A stretch of DNA of 64,000 bases. It comes from Gordonia polyisoprenivorans NBRC 16320 = JCM 10675 (GTDB lineage Bacteria; Actinomycetota; Actinomycetes; Mycobacteriales; Mycobacteriaceae). The stretch lies in the NCBI RefSeq assembly GCF_000241325.1, contig NZ_BAEI01000067.1:52106-116105 (forward strand). The letters are read 5' to 3'. Shown here piece after piece: positions 12,001 to 22,427 of this stretch (positions are counted from its first letter, which is position 1; each line of letters opens with the position of its first letter). The notes under the pieces were generated by a model. That model saw only the letters and a program-made list of their open reading frames with translations, had not been told where the DNA came from and did not search any database. The position numbers and the translations under genes were made by a program.

Positions 12001-15000
12001 GCGGGTGGCGGTCGCCGCGGCCGCGTTGAGGTAGCCGCGGGAGACCTGCCGCCCGGAGACGTACAGTTCGCCGCGCCCGCCGGCGGGGACGCGGCGTCCA
12101 CGGGCGTCGCGGACCGAGAGGTGCACGCCGTCAAGCGGTGTGCCGATGATGCTGCGGGCGTCGGTGGTGTCGACGTCGGCGGCGGTGAGATGCACGGTGG
12201 TCTCGGTGATGCCGTACATGTTGATCAGGCGTGTGCCGGAATGGGTTGCCGCCCAATCATGTAGCGCGGTGGGGTGGAGGGCTTCGCCGCCGAAGACGAC
12301 GGTCCGCAATGCCGGCAGATCGCCGTCGTCGCCGACGATCTCGGGGTCGGTGAGCCGGGCGAAGGCGGTGGGAGTCTGCGACAAGATGGTGACGCCGTGG
12401 GTGGCGAGGGCGTCGAGGAGTAGGCGTGGGTCGCGGACGGTGGTGCGGTCGAGCACGGCGATGCGTCCGCCGGAGGCCAACGCCCCGAAGATCTCCCACA
12501 CGGAGAAGTCGAAGGCGTAGGAGTGCGCCCAGCTCCACACGTCGGTGGGTCCGGCGCCGACCGCGTCGAGGGTGGCGCCGAGCATGGTGGCGAGGTTGTC
12601 GCGGCTGACGCTGACGCCCTTGGGTGTTCCGGTGGAGCCGGAGGTGAAGATGACGTACGCCTCGCCGGGCGCGCGATGGTCGGCACTGGTCGAGGGACCG
12701 CGGGCTTCGACGTGCAGGTCGTCACCGATGATCGCGACGGGGGTTGCGGCGTCAAGGAGTTCGTCGATGCGTGACTGCGGGTGGTCGGGGTCGATGGGGA
12801 CGTAGGCGGCGCCGGCCATCAGGACGGCGACCATTGCGATGATGGTGTCCGACGATCGGCCCATCTGCAGGGCGACGCAATCGCCGTCGCGGACCCCGGT
12901 GCGCAGCAACGTGATTGCGAGCGTGCGAGCGCGGGCGGCGAGTTGGCTGTAGGTGAGGTCGCCGCGTGTGTCGGTCACGGCGATGGCGTGCGGGGTGCTC
13001 CGGGTGTGCGGGATGAGTGCGCGGATAGGGTCGAGGGTGGGGGTGCGTCGCGGAGTCGGTTCGGCAGCGGCGACCGGCGGTAGCTGCTGCCCGATCACCG
13101 TGTCGGCGGTCGCGTCGGCGAGCTGGGTGACGGCCTCGACGAACGCGTCGAGGAGTAGTGCTGCGCCGGCCGGGTCGACGCGGTGCTCGTCGACGGTCAT
13201 CCGGATGTCGATGCCGTCGGTGGTGTCGGTGATGGCGAATTGAAGTGCGGTCTGGGCGAATCCGGTATCGAGGGGGCGGACGGTGCGAAGCAGGGTGCCG
13301 GTGGTGTCGGAGACGTCCGGGAGTGTGACGGCTGTGGTGACGAGTACGTCGGCCAGACCGGCGGGTGCGGCGTCGGCGTGACGTACCGCCTCGGCGAGTG
13401 TGGCGTCGGTGCGCGTCAGCGCTTCGCCGAGCCGCTGGTCGAGGGTGCCGGTGTGTCGTAGGGGCAGGGTGCGCACGAACATGCCGACGCGACCGAGGTC
13501 GGCGGTGGTGGCGCGGCCGCTGGTCGGCAGGGACAGCACGACGTCGTCGAGCCCGGTAACCCGGGCGAGTACGGCGGCCAGCGTGACCCGCATCAAGGCT
13601 GTGACGGTGCCGCCGGCTGCTGCGGCGGTCTGCGCGAGGCGTTCACGAGAGGTGGTGTCGAGGTGGCGGTGGCTATAGCTCACGGGCCCGGGCCGCGCGG
13701 GTTCGGGCAGTGCCGATCGGTCGGGTGCGCCGTCGAGGTGGGTGCTCCAGAAGTTCTGCGCTGCAGTCGTGTCGGTGGGGTCGGGGGTGATCGACGCGCT
13801 GAACGGGGCTGCCGGGCTGGGCCAGCTGGGTGCGTGGCCGTCGCGGCGGGCGTCGACGGCGGTGAGGAAGTCGGTGACGAGGATGGGGAGGGAGGCGCCG
13901 TCGACGGCGATGTGGTGGGCGACGAGGACCACCGAGATGGCGTCGCCGGAGTCGTCGATGGTGGCTCGCCAGGCGGGGCCGGCGCTGAGGTCGAACGGCG
14001 CGGTGGCTGCGGCGTGGATGCCGGGCTCGTCGAGGGGTGCGGTGGTTACGGGTAGATGGTCGGCGAGGTGTGCGGCGGAAAGGACTCGCGCGGTGGCTGT
14101 TCCGTCGTCGGCGGCGTCGAAGACGGTGCGCAGCGCCTCGTGCCGGGTGGCGACGTCGGTGAGCGCTGCGGTCAGCACGGACGTGGTGATCGCCGGCGCG
14201 AACTCGAGGTGGACGGGCAGGTGGTAGGCGGCGTCGGCGGGGTTCAGGCGGTGTGCGAGCCAGAGTTCTTGTTGGGGGCGGGTGGGTCGGTAGTGGTCGC
14301 GGGTGGTCTGCGGGGTGAGTGCGGGGGCGGTGTGTGTCGGTGCGGCGGCGAGTCGGGCGGCGATGTCGCGCAGTGTGGTGGCCGCGGTGATGTCGGCGAT
14401 GGTGAGGACGCGGCCGGTGGCGGTGGCGAGGCGTCCGACGATCTCCATCACCGACAGCGACGTTCCGCCGAGGTCAATGACGGAGGCGAGCATCGACGGC
14501 TCGTCGACGTCCAGCACAGCGGATACGGTTGCGGCGACCAGAGTTTCGTCAGCGTCGGTGGGTGGCTCGTAGGCGATCGGTGTGATCGGGATCTGCGCGA
14601 GGAGGTTGGCGACGGCTCGTCGATCGAGTTTGCCGGTGGTGCCGAGCGGGAGTTCGTCGACGGCGACCACGCGGCGTGGCCACATCATCGACGGCAGTGT
14701 TGCGAAGAGGTGCTGGCGCACGGTGGCGGCGAGGGCGGTGGGGTCGTCGGTGTCGGTGGTGATCGCGACGTCGATGGTGGTGCCCTGTGTGTTGTGGACG
14801 GCGATGGCGACGGCTGCGTCGACGCCGTCGACATCGGCGGCGGTGCGTTCGATTTCGGCGGGTTCGATGCGGACGCCGTGGACGGAGATCTGGTCGTCGT
14901 TGCGGCCGTGGAATTCGAGGAGACCGGTGGTGGGGTCGATGCGGGCGAGGTCGCCAGTGCGGTACATGCGGGTGCCGGGTTGCCAGGGGCAGGCAACGAA

Positions 15001-17550
15001 TCGGGCGGCGGTGAGATCGGTGCGGCCGAGGTATCCGAGCGCGAGTTGCGCTCCTGCGAGATAGATTTCGCCGATCATCCCGGTCGGTTGTGGGCGGAGC
15101 CGGTGGTCGAGGAGGTAGGCGGCCATCCCGTCGACGGCGGCGCCGATCGGGGTGGGCCGGTCGGTGGGGATCGGTGCGTCCAAGGTGGCGACGGTCGCGT
15201 ACAGCGTGGCCTCGGCCGGCCCGTAGGTGTTGCGCAGGATGCGTTGTGGCGAGACCTGATTCGCGACAGCCGGCGGCAGTGTTTCACCGATGGTGCCGAC
15301 CACCCACGGCAGTTGATGGGTGGGGATGCGCGCGATGAGCGACGGGGTGGCGTACAGGTGGGTGACGGCGTTCTCGACGAGTGCTGCGCCGAGGCCGGCG
15401 TCGATCGACGGAATCGGCACCAGGGTGTAGCCGAGTCCCGCGCAGGCGAGCATCTCGAAGTGCGCGATGTCGAAGGCCGGTGACGCCACCGCCGCCAGCC
15501 GTCCCGGCCCGTTCCCGTCGTCGAGCAGCGACTCCGCATCCCGAATCAGGTTCGCCAGTCCCCGATGCGGTACCGCAATACCTTTGGGCTCCCCCGTCGT
15601 CCCCGACGTGAACACCACATACGCCACGTCGTCCACCCCCGGCTTGTCCCCGACACCCTCTATCCGGTGGTCGAGGTGCGAGGCGCCCCCAGGCGCCGAG
15701 CCTCGAGACCGCCGCAGCCCACCGCTGGAACCCGCCGAATCGCCGACACCATCGCCCCGCTGGTCGGCGCTCTTTGATCGATGGTCGAGGTGCGAGGCGC
15801 CCCCAGGCGCCGAGCCTCGAGACCCCCGCAGCCCACCACCAAACTTCACTCCCTCCTCCGACACCACACACACCGGCCCCGCCACCCGCAGGATCGTCTC
15901 CACCCGCACCCGCATGAGCGAAGGATCAACAAGCAGTATCGCCGCCCCACTCCGCGCAACCGCCCACCACGCAACCACCTGTTCAACCCCGCGCGGCAGC
16001 GTGATCGCCACGGTCTCCCCCGGGCGCGCCCCATACCCGCGCAACTCTTCGGCGAACTCCGTTGCCCGCTCATCGAGTTCAGCGAACGTCAACGCGTCTT
16101 CGCCACACGCTCCGCCGTCGACGGCAATCCGATCACCGAACCGCTCGATGGTCTCATCGAGAATCTCCGTCAACACCCGCGGCCGGCCCGGCGTCGACAC
16201 CGCAGCCGGCTCCTCCACCACCATCGGCAGATCGTCGACAGCCACCTCCCCACCGTTGACCAACGCCGACGCCACCTCCCCCACCAGCGCGACGATCTGC
16301 CGATGATGCTCGACGACGTCAGCGTCGTCGTACCGATTCGGGTTCGCTTCGAGTTCGACGACGAGCGAACCGTCCACGCTCGGGTCGCCGTCGGTGTCGG
16401 GATAGATGTTGAGCGACAGGTCGTCGACGGGTCCGGTGGTCAGCGAGTGGAAGGTGGCGGTGACCTCTCCGAACTGGATCTTCCGCTCGAACATCATGAT
16501 GTTGAGTACGGGTCCGGTGATGGGGCTGCCGTGGTCGGCGACGATGTCGTCGCGCCGGTAGCGCTGATGCCGCAGTGCGCCCATGAGCGCGCTTTGCGTG
16601 GAGCGCAGTGCATCGCCAACGGCCGTCGCCGAACCCACCCCGGTCCGCACGGGCACGAAGTTCAGTGTCGGCAGCGGGGTATTCCGTAGAGCAGCGACAG
16701 TTCTCGCAGCGACCGCGAGATCGATAACGACGTCATCACTGTCGGTGGTGCGAGCGAAGTAAGCGGCCAGTGTGGTCGCGATGAGCGCTGGGAGTGTGGT
16801 GGTGCGCTCCTCCGCAGCACATCGCAACGTGGCCATCGTCGCCGCAGGAATCGACGCCGACACCCTCCGATTGATCGCGGACGGAGGCCCAACCCTCACC
16901 GACGGGGACGGTGTACCGCCGCCAACACCGTCGAGCATGGCGCGCCAGTAGTCGCGGTCGGTCTTGAACCGACGTGAGGCGCGGTAGCCTGCGTCGGCGC
17001 GAGCGGGGGCGCGCAGGTCGGGAATGGTTGGAACGCTGACATCGGGAGAGCCGTCGAGGATCTCACCGATTCTTGCAAGCCCGCGGATCATGTAGTTGAC
17101 TGCACCGAGCCCGTCCGTGACGATGTGGTGCGTCCGTTGGAAAAGCACGAATCGGGTGCTGCTGAGCTCGAACAGAATCCCGCGAGCGAGTCTGTCGACG
17201 AATGGATCGACAGGTTTGCACACGTCCTCGCGCATCATATCCAGCGCACTGCCGAACGGATCTTCCTCGTTCCGGAGGTCGATGTCCTCGACGAAATCGT
17301 GCAGTGTCGGGTCGTACACCCCGCTCGTGCCGAAAGCATATGTACGCAGGGTGATCTGCGCTGCACGACCGACACGGACCTCGTCGCGCAGTGCATCCAG
17401 GAATCGAGCTGCATCAAGTCGACCTTCGAGAACTACGTAGTTCGCGACGTTCAGCGGAACGCTCGGTACCGCGGATTGCCGCTGCAGCAACGTTTTCTGT
17501 GCGTCGTTGAGCGGGAAGTCGTACCGGTCGTCAGTCGGGACGGTAGTCAT
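94..17550 (-). CDS. Six-module nonribosomal peptide synthetase with C-terminal thioesterase
   Basis: 5,818 residues. Domain order with approximate motif residues: C1 (HHIVTDG 140)-A1 (650)-T1 (1030); C2 (1213)-A2 (1640)-T2 (2020); C3 (2187)-A3 (2588)-T3 (2963); C4 (3153)-A4 (3608)-T4 (3978); C5 (4157)-T5 (4518), with no A domain; C6 (4721)-A6 (5173)-T6 (5532)-TE (GWSYGG 5665). All six carriers have GG(T/N)S. No epimerase or methylase domain is seen. A starter C domain suggests N-acylation or an upstream donor. The pocket residues I read for A2, D-F-W-S-V-G-M-V-H, match the threonine type; the others match nothing I know. A6 has TPSA where TPKG is usual. Start: ATG at 17550 preceded by GGGGTGG; a longer frame to 17622 exists but looks less natural. 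The product is unknown, but a lipopeptide is plausible. The gene follows a polysaccharide operon and overlaps a phosphatase gene. Confidence 0.95.
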   Translation of the reverse strand: MTTVPTDDRYDFPLNDAQKTLLQRQSAVPSVPLNVANYVVLEGRLDAARFLDALRDEVRVGRAAQITLRTYAFGTSGVYDPTLHDFVEDIDLRNEEDPFGSALDMMREDVCKPVDPFVDRLARGILFELSSTRFVLFQRTHHIVTDGLGAVNYMIRGLARIGEILDGSPDVSVPTIPDLRAPARADAGYRASRRFKTDRDYWRAMLDGVGGGTPSPSVRVGPPSAINRRVSASIPAATMATLRCAAEERTTTLPALIATTLAAYFARTTDSDDVVIDLAVAARTVAALRNTPLPTLNFVPVRTGVGSATAVGDALRSTQSALMGALRHQRYRRDDIVADHGSPITGPVLNIMMFERKIQFGEVTATFHSLTTGPVDDLSLNIYPDTDGDPSVDGSLVVELEANPNRYDDADVVEHHRQIVALVGEVASALVNGGEVAVDDLPMVVEEPAAVSTPGRPRVLTEILDETIERFGDRIAVDGGACGEDALTFAELDERATEFAEELRGYGARPGETVAITLPRGVEQVVAWWAVARSGAAILLVDPSLMRVRVETILRVAGPVCVVSEEGVKFGGGLRGSRGSAPGGASHLDHRSKSADQRGDGVGDSAGSSGGLRRSRGSAPGGASHLDHRIEGVGDKPGVDDVAYVVFTSGTTGEPKGIAVPHRGLANLIRDAESLLDDGNGPGRLAAVASPAFDIAHFEMLACAGLGYTLVPIPSIDAGLGAALVENAVTHLYATPSLIARIPTHQLPWVVGTIGETLPPAVANQVSPQRILRNTYGPAEATLYATVATLDAPIPTDRPTPIGAAVDGMAAYLLDHRLRPQPTGMIGEIYLAGAQLALGYLGRTDLTAARFVACPWQPGTRMYRTGDLARIDPTTGLLEFHGRNDDQISVHGVRIEPAEIERTAADVDGVDAAVAIAVHNTQGTTIDVAITTDTDDPTALAATVRQHLFATLPSMMWPRRVVAVDELPLGTTGKLDRRAVANLLAQIPITPIAYEPPTDADETLVAATVSAVLDVDEPSMLASVIDLGGTSLSVMEIVGRLATATGRVLTIADITAATTLRDIAARLAAAPTHTAPALTPQTTRDHYRPTRPQQELWLAHRLNPADAAYHLPVHLEFAPAITTSVLTAALTDVATRHEALRTVFDAADDGTATARVLSAAHLADHLPVTTAPLDEPGIHAAATAPFDLSAGPAWRATIDDSGDAISVVLVAHHIAVDGASLPILVTDFLTAVDARRDGHAPSWPSPAAPFSASITPDPTDTTAAQNFWSTHLDGAPDRSALPEPARPGPVSYSHRHLDTTSRERLAQTAAAAGGTVTALMRVTLAAVLARVTGLDDVVLSLPTSGRATTADLGRVGMFVRTLPLRHTGTLDQRLGEALTRTDATLAEAVRHADAAPAGLADVLVTTAVTLPDVSDTTGTLLRTVRPLDTGFAQTALQFAITDTTDGIDIRMTVDEHRVDPAGAALLLDAFVEAVTQLADATADTVIGQQLPPVAAAEPTPRRTPTLDPIRALIPHTRSTPHAIAVTDTRGDLTYSQLAARARTLAITLLRTGVRDGDCVALQMGRSSDTIIAMVAVLMAGAAYVPIDPDHPQSRIDELLDAATPVAIIGDDLHVEARGPSTSADHRAPGEAYVIFTSGSTGTPKGVSVSRDNLATMLGATLDAVGAGPTDVWSWAHSYAFDFSVWEIFGALASGGRIAVLDRTTVRDPRLLLDALATHGVTILSQTPTAFARLTDPEIVGDDGDLPALRTVVFGGEALHPTALHDWAATHSGTRLINMYGITETTVHLTAADVDTTDARSIIGTPLDGVHLSVRDARGRRVPAGGRGELYVSGRQVSRGYLNAAAATATRFVADPEQTGARMYRTGDLVRILPDGRLAYLGRTDDQIQLRGHRIEPAEIAAVLRRLPGVTDARVLVEPGNRAGDERLVAAVTGPDSLDEAVLRTECAAQLPAYAVPSRIGVVASWPVTDTGKLDRASLLTAITATAAPTRPLTDAEQQVAAVIEEVIGVDVVDADANFFALGGNSLSAARLAAKLSGPQRWVTVGDVFAHPTVSALTTLMARPGEVAVGEPLAQLSAAQRALWILNRVEPSAAYHLAVRIRLTGSAGRGVLATALRDVADRHEALRTIYPEVDGEPVPRVLSAEEITPITDLDERPAVRTPFDLSIDCGWRAVISADGAELVLVAHHIVVDGWSVPVLVTDFLHALDARRDGVAPQWPEPQPLLAARRVPADADYWTTHLAGAPTTLALPEPPDPHPTGLTAGPAVVEHSTLDAATAAALAQRAADAGTTVYALLWVALAATLAEITGTDDTVIGIPVAGRDDPATHGLVGMLARTVPLRASGIRSSRVDDALAQAHTTFAAGMAHADTAPVTVPPVLLDHDVTPPIPPGIAEYEALPTGQARTALDVTVRDTGTGMTIALSVAEHHVDPAAGPVLLQRFVAVLRGLARAADARVEDLLPAAEPIESPAHTAEPADVLDLLRSVAARHPEATAVAHEHGSLTYAHLLARASAYAADLADSGVGAGDQVPLTLPPSVDAVVAMVGVLMADAVVVPIDPAAPQERVAAMLARCERATAPGDAYVMHTSGSTGTPKGVIATRAGLAAMLAASRDLIDPRPGDVWACTHAPTFDVSVWEIFGALTSGGTVAIVRRDDVIDVERFVDALDHRGVTILAHTPTSFVRLTDPTIGTHRLRTLRCLVLGGEAFDPTALQQWALLHPDVRLVTMYGPTETTVQVTGGDIDVGDHRPLIGRPLAGVGAEVLDVQDRPVPIGGRGELYLTGTQLARGYVDPTETAARFVAAPDGTRRYRTGDLVRRLSDGRLAYLGRTDDQVQIRGYRVEPAAVVAVLRSVPGVNDARVVVDSGAQPGDERLVGFVIGDADESTLMDACAAALPAHQVPARIGFVDRWPLTAHGKLDREALLRGLTAPDVSDPGELTDREQLIADAMAATLGDAPPITADTNFFAVGGNSLSAARLASRLTQSGLAISVTDVFAAPTVRDLAALDAVMTDVVPDLDGVRPQPDRLPLAPEQEDLWLRWRAEPDRTGYLMTMAIPVAEIWDGSIDDLRGALTSVALTYDALRTSFPIADDGTPYQERWTDADVRAHLGALAVTEVADVGEALAALAEPIDLTTSLPWRLSFVEHDATTWILVVVHHIVADGETLPILRSALTAPTLPAVDYRRYTQWRLDTLDARRAELTAYWTSVFAEPVATLQLPEIDLGAPAGGRPRHSAVVLATETTAQLDALAADARSTPFIVLHTVLAMILARQSGSDVVTIGTALSGRVDPRLADVPGLFARAVPLHSRIDLDIPFTDLLTRVTATDVGALAHADLPLSAIGRIADPDRDRAGRPLFDVVLGAVPDDVASRYSGATAPLFGIDVMSHRRDGRAHLDLTCGERVTDEPRLDALASLLGATLEQAVAQPERTGADLLGGPAVWRVEPPPPETLAELLDAQLATPSAIAVDDAAHRIPGCGAALRYGDVDRLADALAWRLREQGIGPGQVVACHLPRSVFGVVATVAIARTGAAFVAVDPADPAARRRDILDRARAAVVLTLVADEVPDVGAVPVIAVDNPYLYSRERRRFTRADRVRPLHIDDAAYLTFTSGTTGRPKGVVVTHRGLAGWARDTVRRLELTPLDRVMHTYAVGFDAHLMGIVPVLAAGACVVICPPEVIGGDDLADHIADTETTVLLTTPSVLSTISPAQVPEVRHVAVGGEALSARLAGTWMAHGHIVSNEYGPTETTVAVTSARCRLDGPITIGATMPGVDAVILDDALRPVPAYTIGELYIGGSALARGYLDDPAGTAAAFVAGPDGTRMYRTGDLVHRRADGDLVIHGRRDDQLKVRGIRIEPAEVEAALAGLADVSEAVVAARRTPAGERVLAAWVIPAPGSPVDGASLREQVRTVLPRSVVPASITLVDRLPLGPTGKIDRSRLPAPDLAADVAEIVAPRTDVERTVAAVYREVLGVDEVHAHADFFALGGTSLSATQVASRLSERLGADVAVRTLFDTRTVAALAAAIPVGSDVPVAVPRHLPRPERLPLAYPQRRIWIQHLRAPSSTAYHVPLVVRLSGAVDVDRLAKAMVAVLGRHESLRTVIDDGPWQRLADGADVRIVRVNGDVGAAIRDEITRPFDLECEIGVRAVLFESANHVDVAVTAHHIALDGWSVRLLLGELAQAFTGTELAAPALTYGDYTQWHLALLGRPDDPSSRYAREIRHWQQVLDGAAPFRTPGVGGDVGPGGRITHRFDTGVTTAITAAAQRESATLFQAAHAALASVLGRWARRDDVVIAMPVHGRSAPQWESVVGMFVNTVALRTRIDATTSMRSAVRQARDVALDALAHAEVPYEAVAAAVRPGARDGIDPLTSILLVGQDVVPALDGAGVFNAGVFNAGVLADGVRAEPVPLDGDAVAAKLDAELVITIVDGHLEATAVYSPRVPAEVADALLTDVCAALAAMADDLDRPFPELTALPTGVVAEEVTPRPIAAVGEPNSHDVEAVRAVMADILGVDDVATDEDFFTLGGTSLSATQVSSRLGRDLGVRVPTALVFDHPTPRALASAVAGVVSAVGAGEGAVGGEMSAVAGVEGAVGGEWVPLAPTQRRLWTAASMAEAAPLYAVPVVVPVPDGVTAEKAADALLAVIARHQALRLAYGDTGSGPCQRVVEGWSPDVEILPADSLDADVLTGLLHLPPANSAGQPPVRALVVGVLTDTGERPLAMGILVHHISIDGESAAMIAADLTAAVMGTPLGPSTGDFLGAAAELDARERTERADQLEFWEQALDGYADDLGLVEHRPVVRDLSTATVRRTLTRQLTDKIRSTARVHHASEFHILHAATAFALSVQAGADDIAIATPVSLRGDDRWRSVVGMLVSTVVVRTRIGAVGTVEELINMVRDDDLAATDHALVAFDDVVDHLGVTRVVGRHPLVQIMFSVVDGAMASGSAAAAGTVPGIDEFSPRSEFDLQVIIALDPEGHRIDVIYARQLFSEAQINTIVRRIGTALQIVTGDGTQRLDPTRLLSRRESEFILEHAGATPDSVEPPLLHDILDAAVRRHANVMAVGDGVRHLTFAELDAWVSVTVRSFADRGVRVGDRVGLLIDRSVEWVVAWWAVSRLGAVIVAVDVDHPAARIEKTLALAQARPVTRHDIPPQPHGPVTPVPAQRVSPDALAYIITTSGTTGTPSAVAVTHRGLHRCTRVSGISVLDRVAFTTGPAFDASIMAILSAVGAGAALVVAPSTVRAGNQLTAWLRDVSATVILGTPSVMQTVDPAALPSMRRVFIGGEALPRTLADQWSAHTEVDNVYGPTEATVWVTGAPYRSDEPNRIGYPLPGIGTIILDRRLRPAAPGVVGELYVAGTGLARGYLGDPGKTAARFVAGPGGERLYRTGDLVRWDRRGGGLIYVGRVDRQIKIRGQRVEPAEIDAVLLGSGAAQAATVVRPGPAGAALISYVVGDAAGVEQMRRAVVRTLPRHMVPAQIIAVAALPHTSAGKIDDAALPPPQWTRSGRAPATAHEHAVCAAFESVLGVPVGMDDDFFDAGGNSLALIALRDEIEHRTGLRMSVAELFAHATPAGVVASGDRLLEHRVVELSAESAARKAMVGESAPLWVVHTVTGIVTDYAPLAHALPDRRVLGVQLPELLDTAHAMPESLAAIAARHVTAIRERQPNGPYRLIGWSYGGVLAHEIARQIVESGGEIALLVLLDPRTPAEVAAAELEGVADDDAARLDELLQPLAAADPDLAATVTHRIGIVVDGLRRHQPSSVTAGRVLYLASNDGGMDVDVKRQAWAPYLDGDVEVIETGRAHADLGGPASMRQIAELLEEHW
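3784..3890. repeat. In-frame 42-bp imperfect tandem repeat in NRPS linker
   Basis: Lies between carrier T5 and condensation domain C6 of the NRPS. CGCCGACAGCGCCCTCC recurs at 3789 and 3831, a 42-base (14-codon) step, and a related CACACCCGCGACAGC motif also repeats. It encodes a flexible Gly/Ala/Val/Glu linker in which GAVGGE occurs twice, and the frame stays open. Confidence 0.7.
4381..4415. repeat. 15-bp tandem repeat in NRPS C5 region
   Basis: Two and a bit copies of a 15-base unit containing CGC(G/A)TTGAACAC, giving an in-frame five-residue repeat (FNAGV) late in condensation domain C5. It probably arose by replication slippage in a surface loop. Confidence 0.6.
15664..15839. repeat. Two REP-like repeats inserted in frame in NRPS adenylation domain 1
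   Basis: A unit of about 59 bases recurs at 15666-15724 and 15780-15839 with a 114-base (38-codon) step. Each has the hairpin core TGGTCGAGGTGCGAGGCG ... CCTCGAGACC, the same family as the intergenic repeats at 36.2, 52.9 and 59.0-59.3 kb. On the coding strand both are read in the same frame and give [16 protein letters not shown] twice. They sit between the ATP-domain strands and the A3 motif of A1 (NRPS residues about 569-630), where other A domains in this protein have a short loop. Confidence 0.9.
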
Positions 17551-18245
17551 GCGCCACCCCAGGAGCGGACTCGCAAGGCCACCATCGCCCGCGCTATCGC
17601 GGTCGCAAGGATAGATAAGCAACTCAAGCTGGTGCGCACCCGCAGATGTATCGACTCAGGAGGGCGTAGATCAGGGACGAGGGTGCTGAAGCAGGCTGGG
17701 TTGACAAAGCAGTCACAAGCAAGACCAAAGCGTCGTCCCAGACCACCGCGATAGCTCTCCACACGCCCGGAGGGCTGAGCGAGTCCCAGCTGAAGTACAG
17801 GACTCCCGATCCGCCCGCAGGGGCGGCGCCATGAGCCCCCACTCTGAAGCGCAGCCATCCCCGGAAACTCACCACCTGTAGGCACGTCGCCAACCGAAGT
17901 GAATTGCACGAAAAGGCCGAGCCGTCTGTCGACCATCTCGAGAAGTGCTACCGCATGTGGGACGAGGACTAAAGTTATAACGAACTCGGATCTCCGTAGC
18001 TTGGTGGGGGCCGACACCCTGAATATCGGGCCCGCAAGAATCAGATGCACGTGGATGCCGGCTGACCACCCCGAAGAATCAAGAAACATCAGACTCACCA
18101 GCGCACCCAGTGACCAAGATCGAAAATAACCCGGCGCACTACAATCGCACCAGTCGCTTCGGCGCACACGCTAGACCTCCGACTTTCGTCTCGTAGCAGC
18201 CAGAAATCAAAGCATGGTTAACGCTATCAGGATAGCTCACACATG
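17551..18245. other. Gap between Wzz/BY-kinase and NRPS, no convincing gene
   Basis: 695 bases, A+T richer than the NRPS. It should hold the NRPS promoter unless transcription runs through from the polysaccharide operon. A 206-codon frame (17547-18167, minus) touches the NRPS start as ATGA, but its product matches no family I know and looks like non-coding translation. I see no clear terminator hairpin. Confidence 0.5.
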
Positions 18246-19628
18246 TCAGTAATAGCCGTACGACGTTCTCGTCCCAGAAGCCCCATTCATAATCCAACCT
18301 CGAATGCAAATATTCGCAACCTCGACCTCCGAGATGGCCTCCGACAACACGGAATCGCGCGTCACGCCCTCCCTTACCACAAACAAAACACCATCCGCCC
18401 AACGCGACGCCAGAATGCCATCTGCGACCGGAGCGATAGGAGCCGAATCAATTATCACGTATTCGTAATCAGAGCGAAGCTTACCTATCAGCGATCCCAA
18501 CAGGTCGGAGGACAGAAATTCAGCCGGATTAGGAGGCACTGCACCCGCAAGGAGAACATCAAGCCCGGACAAGCCCGACCCCTGGATACAATCACTCACT
18601 TTCACGCCATCCGAAATGCAGGACGTGATGCCAATCGAAGTGACAAGACCAAGACGTTCTCCCACCACAGGCCGACGCAGATCACACTCCATCAGCAGAA
18701 CATTCTTCCCAACTTCGGCGAGAGATGCGGCTAGATGAATTGCAGTCGAGGTCTTACCATCTCCCTGACCAGCGCTCGTGACAGAGATAACCTGCATCCC
18801 TGAATCCACACCCACGAAAGCTAGGTTTGTCCGAATTTTTCGGAATGCCTCCCCACCCTGAGTCGACGTTCTAGAAAGATCAATGGGGCCTCTACTCGAC
18901 AAATCGGGATCGAGCGGCACTAGTCCAATAAGTGGCCCCTCGATTCGATCCCTGACAGCTTCCAATGACCGAACGCGATGATCCAATCTCGACCGTACAA
19001 AAGACAAAACCAACCCAACGACCAATCCAACTAACACACCCAGAACTATATTTAGCGGCGTTCGGGGGTAAACCGGACCATCAGGCACCACAGCGGGATT
19101 TACCAGGCTCAACTTCGCCAAAGGCGCTCCACCCCCGCTCGGGACTTCGATTCTGCGTACATAGTCACTCAGCGCACGACTAGCGGAATTGGCCAACTCT
19201 GCGGCTTCCGAAGGAGAAGCAAGTTCCGCCGATACGTTCAGAAGCACGGTCTGCGGAACCGCCTCACTCGAGAGCGCCGCTTTCGCCGTCGCAGGATCCA
19301 GAGCCAACCCTGATTGCTTGAGCGCGAGAGAAACTACGGAATCCGAAGAAACTAGCTTCGCGTACGAAGCCACCCTCTGCTGCGACGCCAACGAACCTTG
19401 ATAGGCACTCTGACTGTCATCCCCAGAACCAGCAGTAACATAGGAAGAAGCAGTCGCCCTATACAACGGCACTTGATTCAAGTCCCATACGACAGCCGTA
19501 GCGGCGAATATGAGACAGCACCCTAAGACGATCCACCAGTTTGTCGCCAGGAGCGCACGCGCGGTCGAAAAGCGTGTAGACGCACCTTTCGCGACTGACG
19601 CCGATTCGGCAGCGGATTGCGTTTGCAT
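18246..19628 (-). CDS. Wzz-type chain-length regulator fused to BY-type tyrosine autokinase
   Basis: 460 residues. The N-terminal Wzz part is bounded by two membrane segments (about 31-48 and 192-211) with a coiled extracytoplasmic region between. The C-terminal cytoplasmic ATPase has a Walker A variant, SAGQGDGKT (284-292), an A' motif MECDLRRP (313-320, with Glu where Asp is usual) and Walker B VIIDSAP (391-397). The tail is a short tyrosine cluster, Y457, Y459 and Y460, the probable autophosphorylation site. It would control polymer length and export with the Wzy and Wzx proteins encoded upstream. Start chosen at ATG 19628 because AAGAAGG lies 8 bases upstream and the previous gene ends at 19633; the frame itself extends to 19688. 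It is last in the low-GC cassette. Confidence 0.92.
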   Translation of the reverse strand: MQTQSAAESASVAKGASTRFSTARALLATNWWIVLGCCLIFAATAVVWDLNQVPLYRATASSYVTAGSGDDSQSAYQGSLASQQRVASYAKLVSSDSVVSLALKQSGLALDPATAKAALSSEAVPQTVLLNVSAELASPSEAAELANSASRALSDYVRRIEVPSGGGAPLAKLSLVNPAVVPDGPVYPRTPLNIVLGVLVGLVVGLVLSFVRSRLDHRVRSLEAVRDRIEGPLIGLVPLDPDLSSRGPIDLSRTSTQGGEAFRKIRTNLAFVGVDSGMQVISVTSAGQGDGKTSTAIHLAASLAEVGKNVLLMECDLRRPVVGERLGLVTSIGITSCISDGVKVSDCIQGSGLSGLDVLLAGAVPPNPAEFLSSDLLGSLIGKLRSDYEYVIIDSAPIAPVADGILASRWADGVLFVVREGVTRDSVLSEAISEVEVANICIRGWIMNGASGTRTSYGYY

Positions 19629-19632
19629 GACC

Positions 19633-20835
19633 TTAACCTTCTTTCGAACAGCAAGAAACGCAGAGAGAAGAGATTGAGCGCCCCGCATTGGCCCAACTCA
19701 ACTGGCCTGCAAGCATACGAGCCGCAGACCGACAACGCGCATTCACTTCCGGGGACAAGACCTGCCGTATAGCAGCACTCAAAGCCGACGCGTCGGCGGC
19801 ACCGACTACTAAGCCAATATCCGACGCCTCGACGACTCCGCGCATGCCGCCCACGTCGGAGACTACGACCGGCAAACCATACGCAATCGCGAGATGAAGG
19901 ATTCCACTCTGAGCTTCGAAGTCTACATACGGCAACACGACTGCACCGCAACCCGAGAACAAATCATCGAGCTCCGAGTCTTCTATAAACCGATCAATCC
20001 AGCGAACCGACGAAACGCGACTCAGCAGGTCGACAACTTCATCGCGGTCCTCCTGGAGAACCCGACCAGCTACAATCAACTCACAATCAAAGGATTCGTC
20101 GGAGAGACGGCACATCGCATCCACAAGCACCGCCAGCCCCTTATTCTTGCGATACTCACCAAAAAACAAGACCGAACGCAGATCACGCGGACGCAACTCC
20201 GCAAATTTCCTTGAGTCGACGCCATGGGGCACGATTGAACAATGCGGAGCGCGGTAACGGCTCGAAACGATATTCGCCGAGCGTTGATCATGCACCACCA
20301 CCGCATCGCATCTTCTCAAGGCAACGCCGAGCAGTACCTCATCAACACGATCACCGAGTGAATCGGCAAAAGAATGACGACGTGTGTTGTGCAAATGCAT
20401 CACCACTTTGCATCCGAAAAACCGAAGGAAACAAACCATCATCCAGAGGGTAAATCGCTGATGTTCCTCCACCAATACAATATATGGCCGGTATCGATAG
20501 CACCATCTTACGAAGGCGGCATCATGACGCTGAAATATATTTAATCTCTTGAGAAATAGAACGACTTGACTGCCATCCGCCAGACTGAGATCCATCATAG
20601 GCAGAGATCCACGAACTACGTTCACCCTGGAGCTACGCGGAACCACACTGCAATCTGCACGCATTGGCCAATAGATCTCGAAATCGGCGCCAGCGTCGAC
20701 CACACCGTCGAGAAGTTTGTCCACGTACTCTGGGTGCCCGCCAGCTGGTGCAGGAGCAAAGACTGCAAGCCGCAAAGCACCACTGTCTGAGGGAGCTGAC
20801 GATGCGCCCCGAAACAAGTTCCACAGAGCGCGCAT
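19633..20835 (-). CDS. Glycosyltransferase family 4 protein
   Basis: 400 residues with a two-Rossmann GT-B layout. The N-terminal half has GGHPEYVDKLLDG (acceptor-side glycine loop). The C-terminal half has VPHGVDSRKF, FFGEYRKNKG (donor-site strand), and an ESGxxxLEA-like block, FEAQSGILHLAIAYGLPVV, followed by SDVGGM. It is a cytoplasmic retaining transferase adding one sugar to the lipid-linked repeat unit; donor and acceptor cannot be read. The start at ATG 20835 overlaps the stop of the polymerase gene as TGATG, with AGGGG 9 bases upstream; GTG at 20838 is an alternative. It is followed 4 bases later by the Wzz/kinase gene. Base composition is A+T-rich like its neighbours. Confidence 0.85.
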   Translation of the reverse strand: MRALWNLFRGASSAPSDSGALRLAVFAPAPAGGHPEYVDKLLDGVVDAGADFEIYWPMRADCSVVPRSSRVNVVRGSLPMMDLSLADGSQVVLFLKRLNIFQRHDAAFVRWCYRYRPYIVLVEEHQRFTLWMMVCFLRFFGCKVVMHLHNTRRHSFADSLGDRVDEVLLGVALRRCDAVVVHDQRSANIVSSRYRAPHCSIVPHGVDSRKFAELRPRDLRSVLFFGEYRKNKGLAVLVDAMCRLSDESFDCELIVAGRVLQEDRDEVVDLLSRVSSVRWIDRFIEDSELDDLFSGCGAVVLPYVDFEAQSGILHLAIAYGLPVVVSDVGGMRGVVEASDIGLVVGAADASALSAAIRQVLSPEVNARCRSAARMLAGQLSWANAGRSISSLCVSCCSKEG

Positions 20836-22427
20836 CACGATGCACCCCTGTTTGCAACCTGCTGCTTCGCAGGAACAAACTCATCCGACCACACAGCTAA
20901 CTCATCCGTTGCGAAGATCCTCGGCGCAAACAGGCCAGATGCTAGAACTGCTCCAACGATGAGACCACTCGGCGCCGAGGCCAGCAATGGTGCGAAGACT
21001 AAGCAGACCAGCAAACCCGCGTACACCCCCAACAAACAGCACGACTGAGCCACATGCCGGACAAACCGCACCGTGCGCGCAACTCCGATAGAAGCGACCA
21101 CCGTGAATGACCCGAGAAGCGCTAGGCCTCCTTTACACGCCGACCAGAGATAGAAGTTGTGAGCATAGTACTGCCCCAGATCGCTAGCAGAGAATTGCCC
21201 CGAGGCCCCTATTCGTGGTCGATATGCAAAACCAAATCCGTGGCCGAGGACAGGCGCATCAACGAACTGCTCAATCAAGTACCGGTCTTCGATCACACGA
21301 TCTTGAGCCGACGAGTCCAGATCAATACTCGACGAAGACAGGCCCCCCACCACTCTCGAGCCATACGCACCAATTGTGTCACTTATGCGCTGCGAAACAG
21401 TTCCAACACTTGAGGTAACCCGTAAAGCTACCCAAGACAACAAAATAACGCCGATCGCCACGGCGAGAATCATAAATATTCTTCTGCTTCCGGAAACGAT
21501 GCCCTCACGCGCCACGAGACACACGAGTCCAATGACCGACGCGGCGACAACTGCTAGCAATTGATATCGCGAATAACTCATGAAGCAGATGAACACCGAA
21601 CACACGAAAGCCATGATCGAAAGTAGCCCCAACCGCACCCCAACGATAAGCCCCACGACAACACAGCAGCAATAAATCAGGGCGGGCGCTGTCGCCGCAG
21701 TCAAGTACCTCAGACTATCTGCAGAAGCGAATGACAAGTCCCCGCCGCTAGTTGTGTAAAGGCGCGCAGTCTCGCTTCTGCCCGCCAGATTAATCCATCC
21801 GAGTACCGCAGCAAACGTCATTATCGCTGAACCAACGAGCGATAGCCGAATAGTCAAGAAACAGGCGCGGACCCCGTGCTTTGTAGCTACGCTAACCCAG
21901 CAAACTGCGGCGCCAAGAATTAAATTGATGAACGTTCTTGAGTCTTCCGCGATGACACCGATGGCAGCGCCAGCAAGAAGACCCTTTGCGATACAAAAGG
22001 CTACCGTTCCCAATAGCAGAATCAAAGCGAACCTAGACGCACCATCGAACCTTCCATGTGCTACAGCCAGATGCCGCGAACCTACCGTTAGACGCAACAA
22101 GTAGAGGGCAATAGCCCATAGCGCGAGCAATTGATAGATGTGTATGCTAACTCCGGCCACATTCAAATACATTGGAGTGGAGCTCGGAAGAGCAAAAGTC
22201 GACCAAAATATCGTAGCAGTTATCGCCACCAACGGAGAGAATAAGGAAACAAGGAGCGCTCCCGCGCATAGAACTAAGATAGACGTAACAATTGGCCATC
22301 TCAGGAAGAGGACAAGGGTAACGACAACAACTACAGCAGAGAAAGCATACCAATTTAAATTCGACCAGCGAAGGTCAGTGCCTGGCCGAACGGCCTGACG
22401 GATTGCCGACGACATAACGCTTTCCAT
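20835..22427 (-). CDS. Wzy-like O-antigen/exopolysaccharide polymerase
   Basis: 530 residues, highly hydrophobic, with about 11-12 membrane segments and one large soluble loop at about residues 330-410 that contains RYLIEQFVDAPVLGHGFGF and YYAHNFYLW. The pattern R..l....plgGhGfG...(H)N.yl is that of the O-antigen ligase/polymerase superfamily. It should polymerise repeat units at the outer face of the membrane with Wzx and Wzz. Start chosen at ATG 22427, which overlaps the upstream stop as TGATG and has GGAG 7 bases before it; the longer frame to 22457 would run through the previous gene. Sequence conservation in this family is low, so polymerase rather than ligase rests on context. Confidence 0.82.
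   Translation of the reverse strand: MESVMSSAIRQAVRPGTDLRWSNLNWYAFSAVVVVVTLVLFLRWPIVTSILVLCAGALLVSLFSPLVAITATIFWSTFALPSSTPMYLNVAGVSIHIYQLLALWAIALYLLRLTVGSRHLAVAHGRFDGASRFALILLLGTVAFCIAKGLLAGAAIGVIAEDSRTFINLILGAAVCWVSVATKHGVRACFLTIRLSLVGSAIMTFAAVLGWINLAGRSETARLYTTSGGDLSFASADSLRYLTAATAPALIYCCCVVVGLIVGVRLGLLSIMAFVCSVFICFMSYSRYQLLAVVAASVIGLVCLVAREGIVSGSRRIFMILAVAIGVILLSWVALRVTSSVGTVSQRISDTIGAYGSRVVGGLSSSSIDLDSSAQDRVIEDRYLIEQFVDAPVLGHGFGFAYRPRIGASGQFSASDLGQYYAHNFYLWSACKGGLALLGSFTVVASIGVARTVRFVRHVAQSCCLLGVYAGLLVCLVFAPLLASAPSGLIVGAVLASGLFAPRIFATDELAVWSDEFVPAKQQVANRGAS

Noticed and set aside
15284..15871. Long minus-strand frames opposite or alongside the NRPS around the repeats
   Set aside because: Shadow frames caused by high GC and the repeat; no protein features.
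17551..17622. 24-residue longer NRPS N-terminus
   Set aside because: The extra residues do not resemble a C-domain start; ATG 17550 gives a natural N-terminus with GGGGTGG upstream.
17547..18167. 206-codon minus-strand frame touching the NRPS start as ATGA
   Set aside because: No family resemblance, residue make-up like translated non-coding DNA and no ribosome binding site seen; kept only as a remark on the gap.
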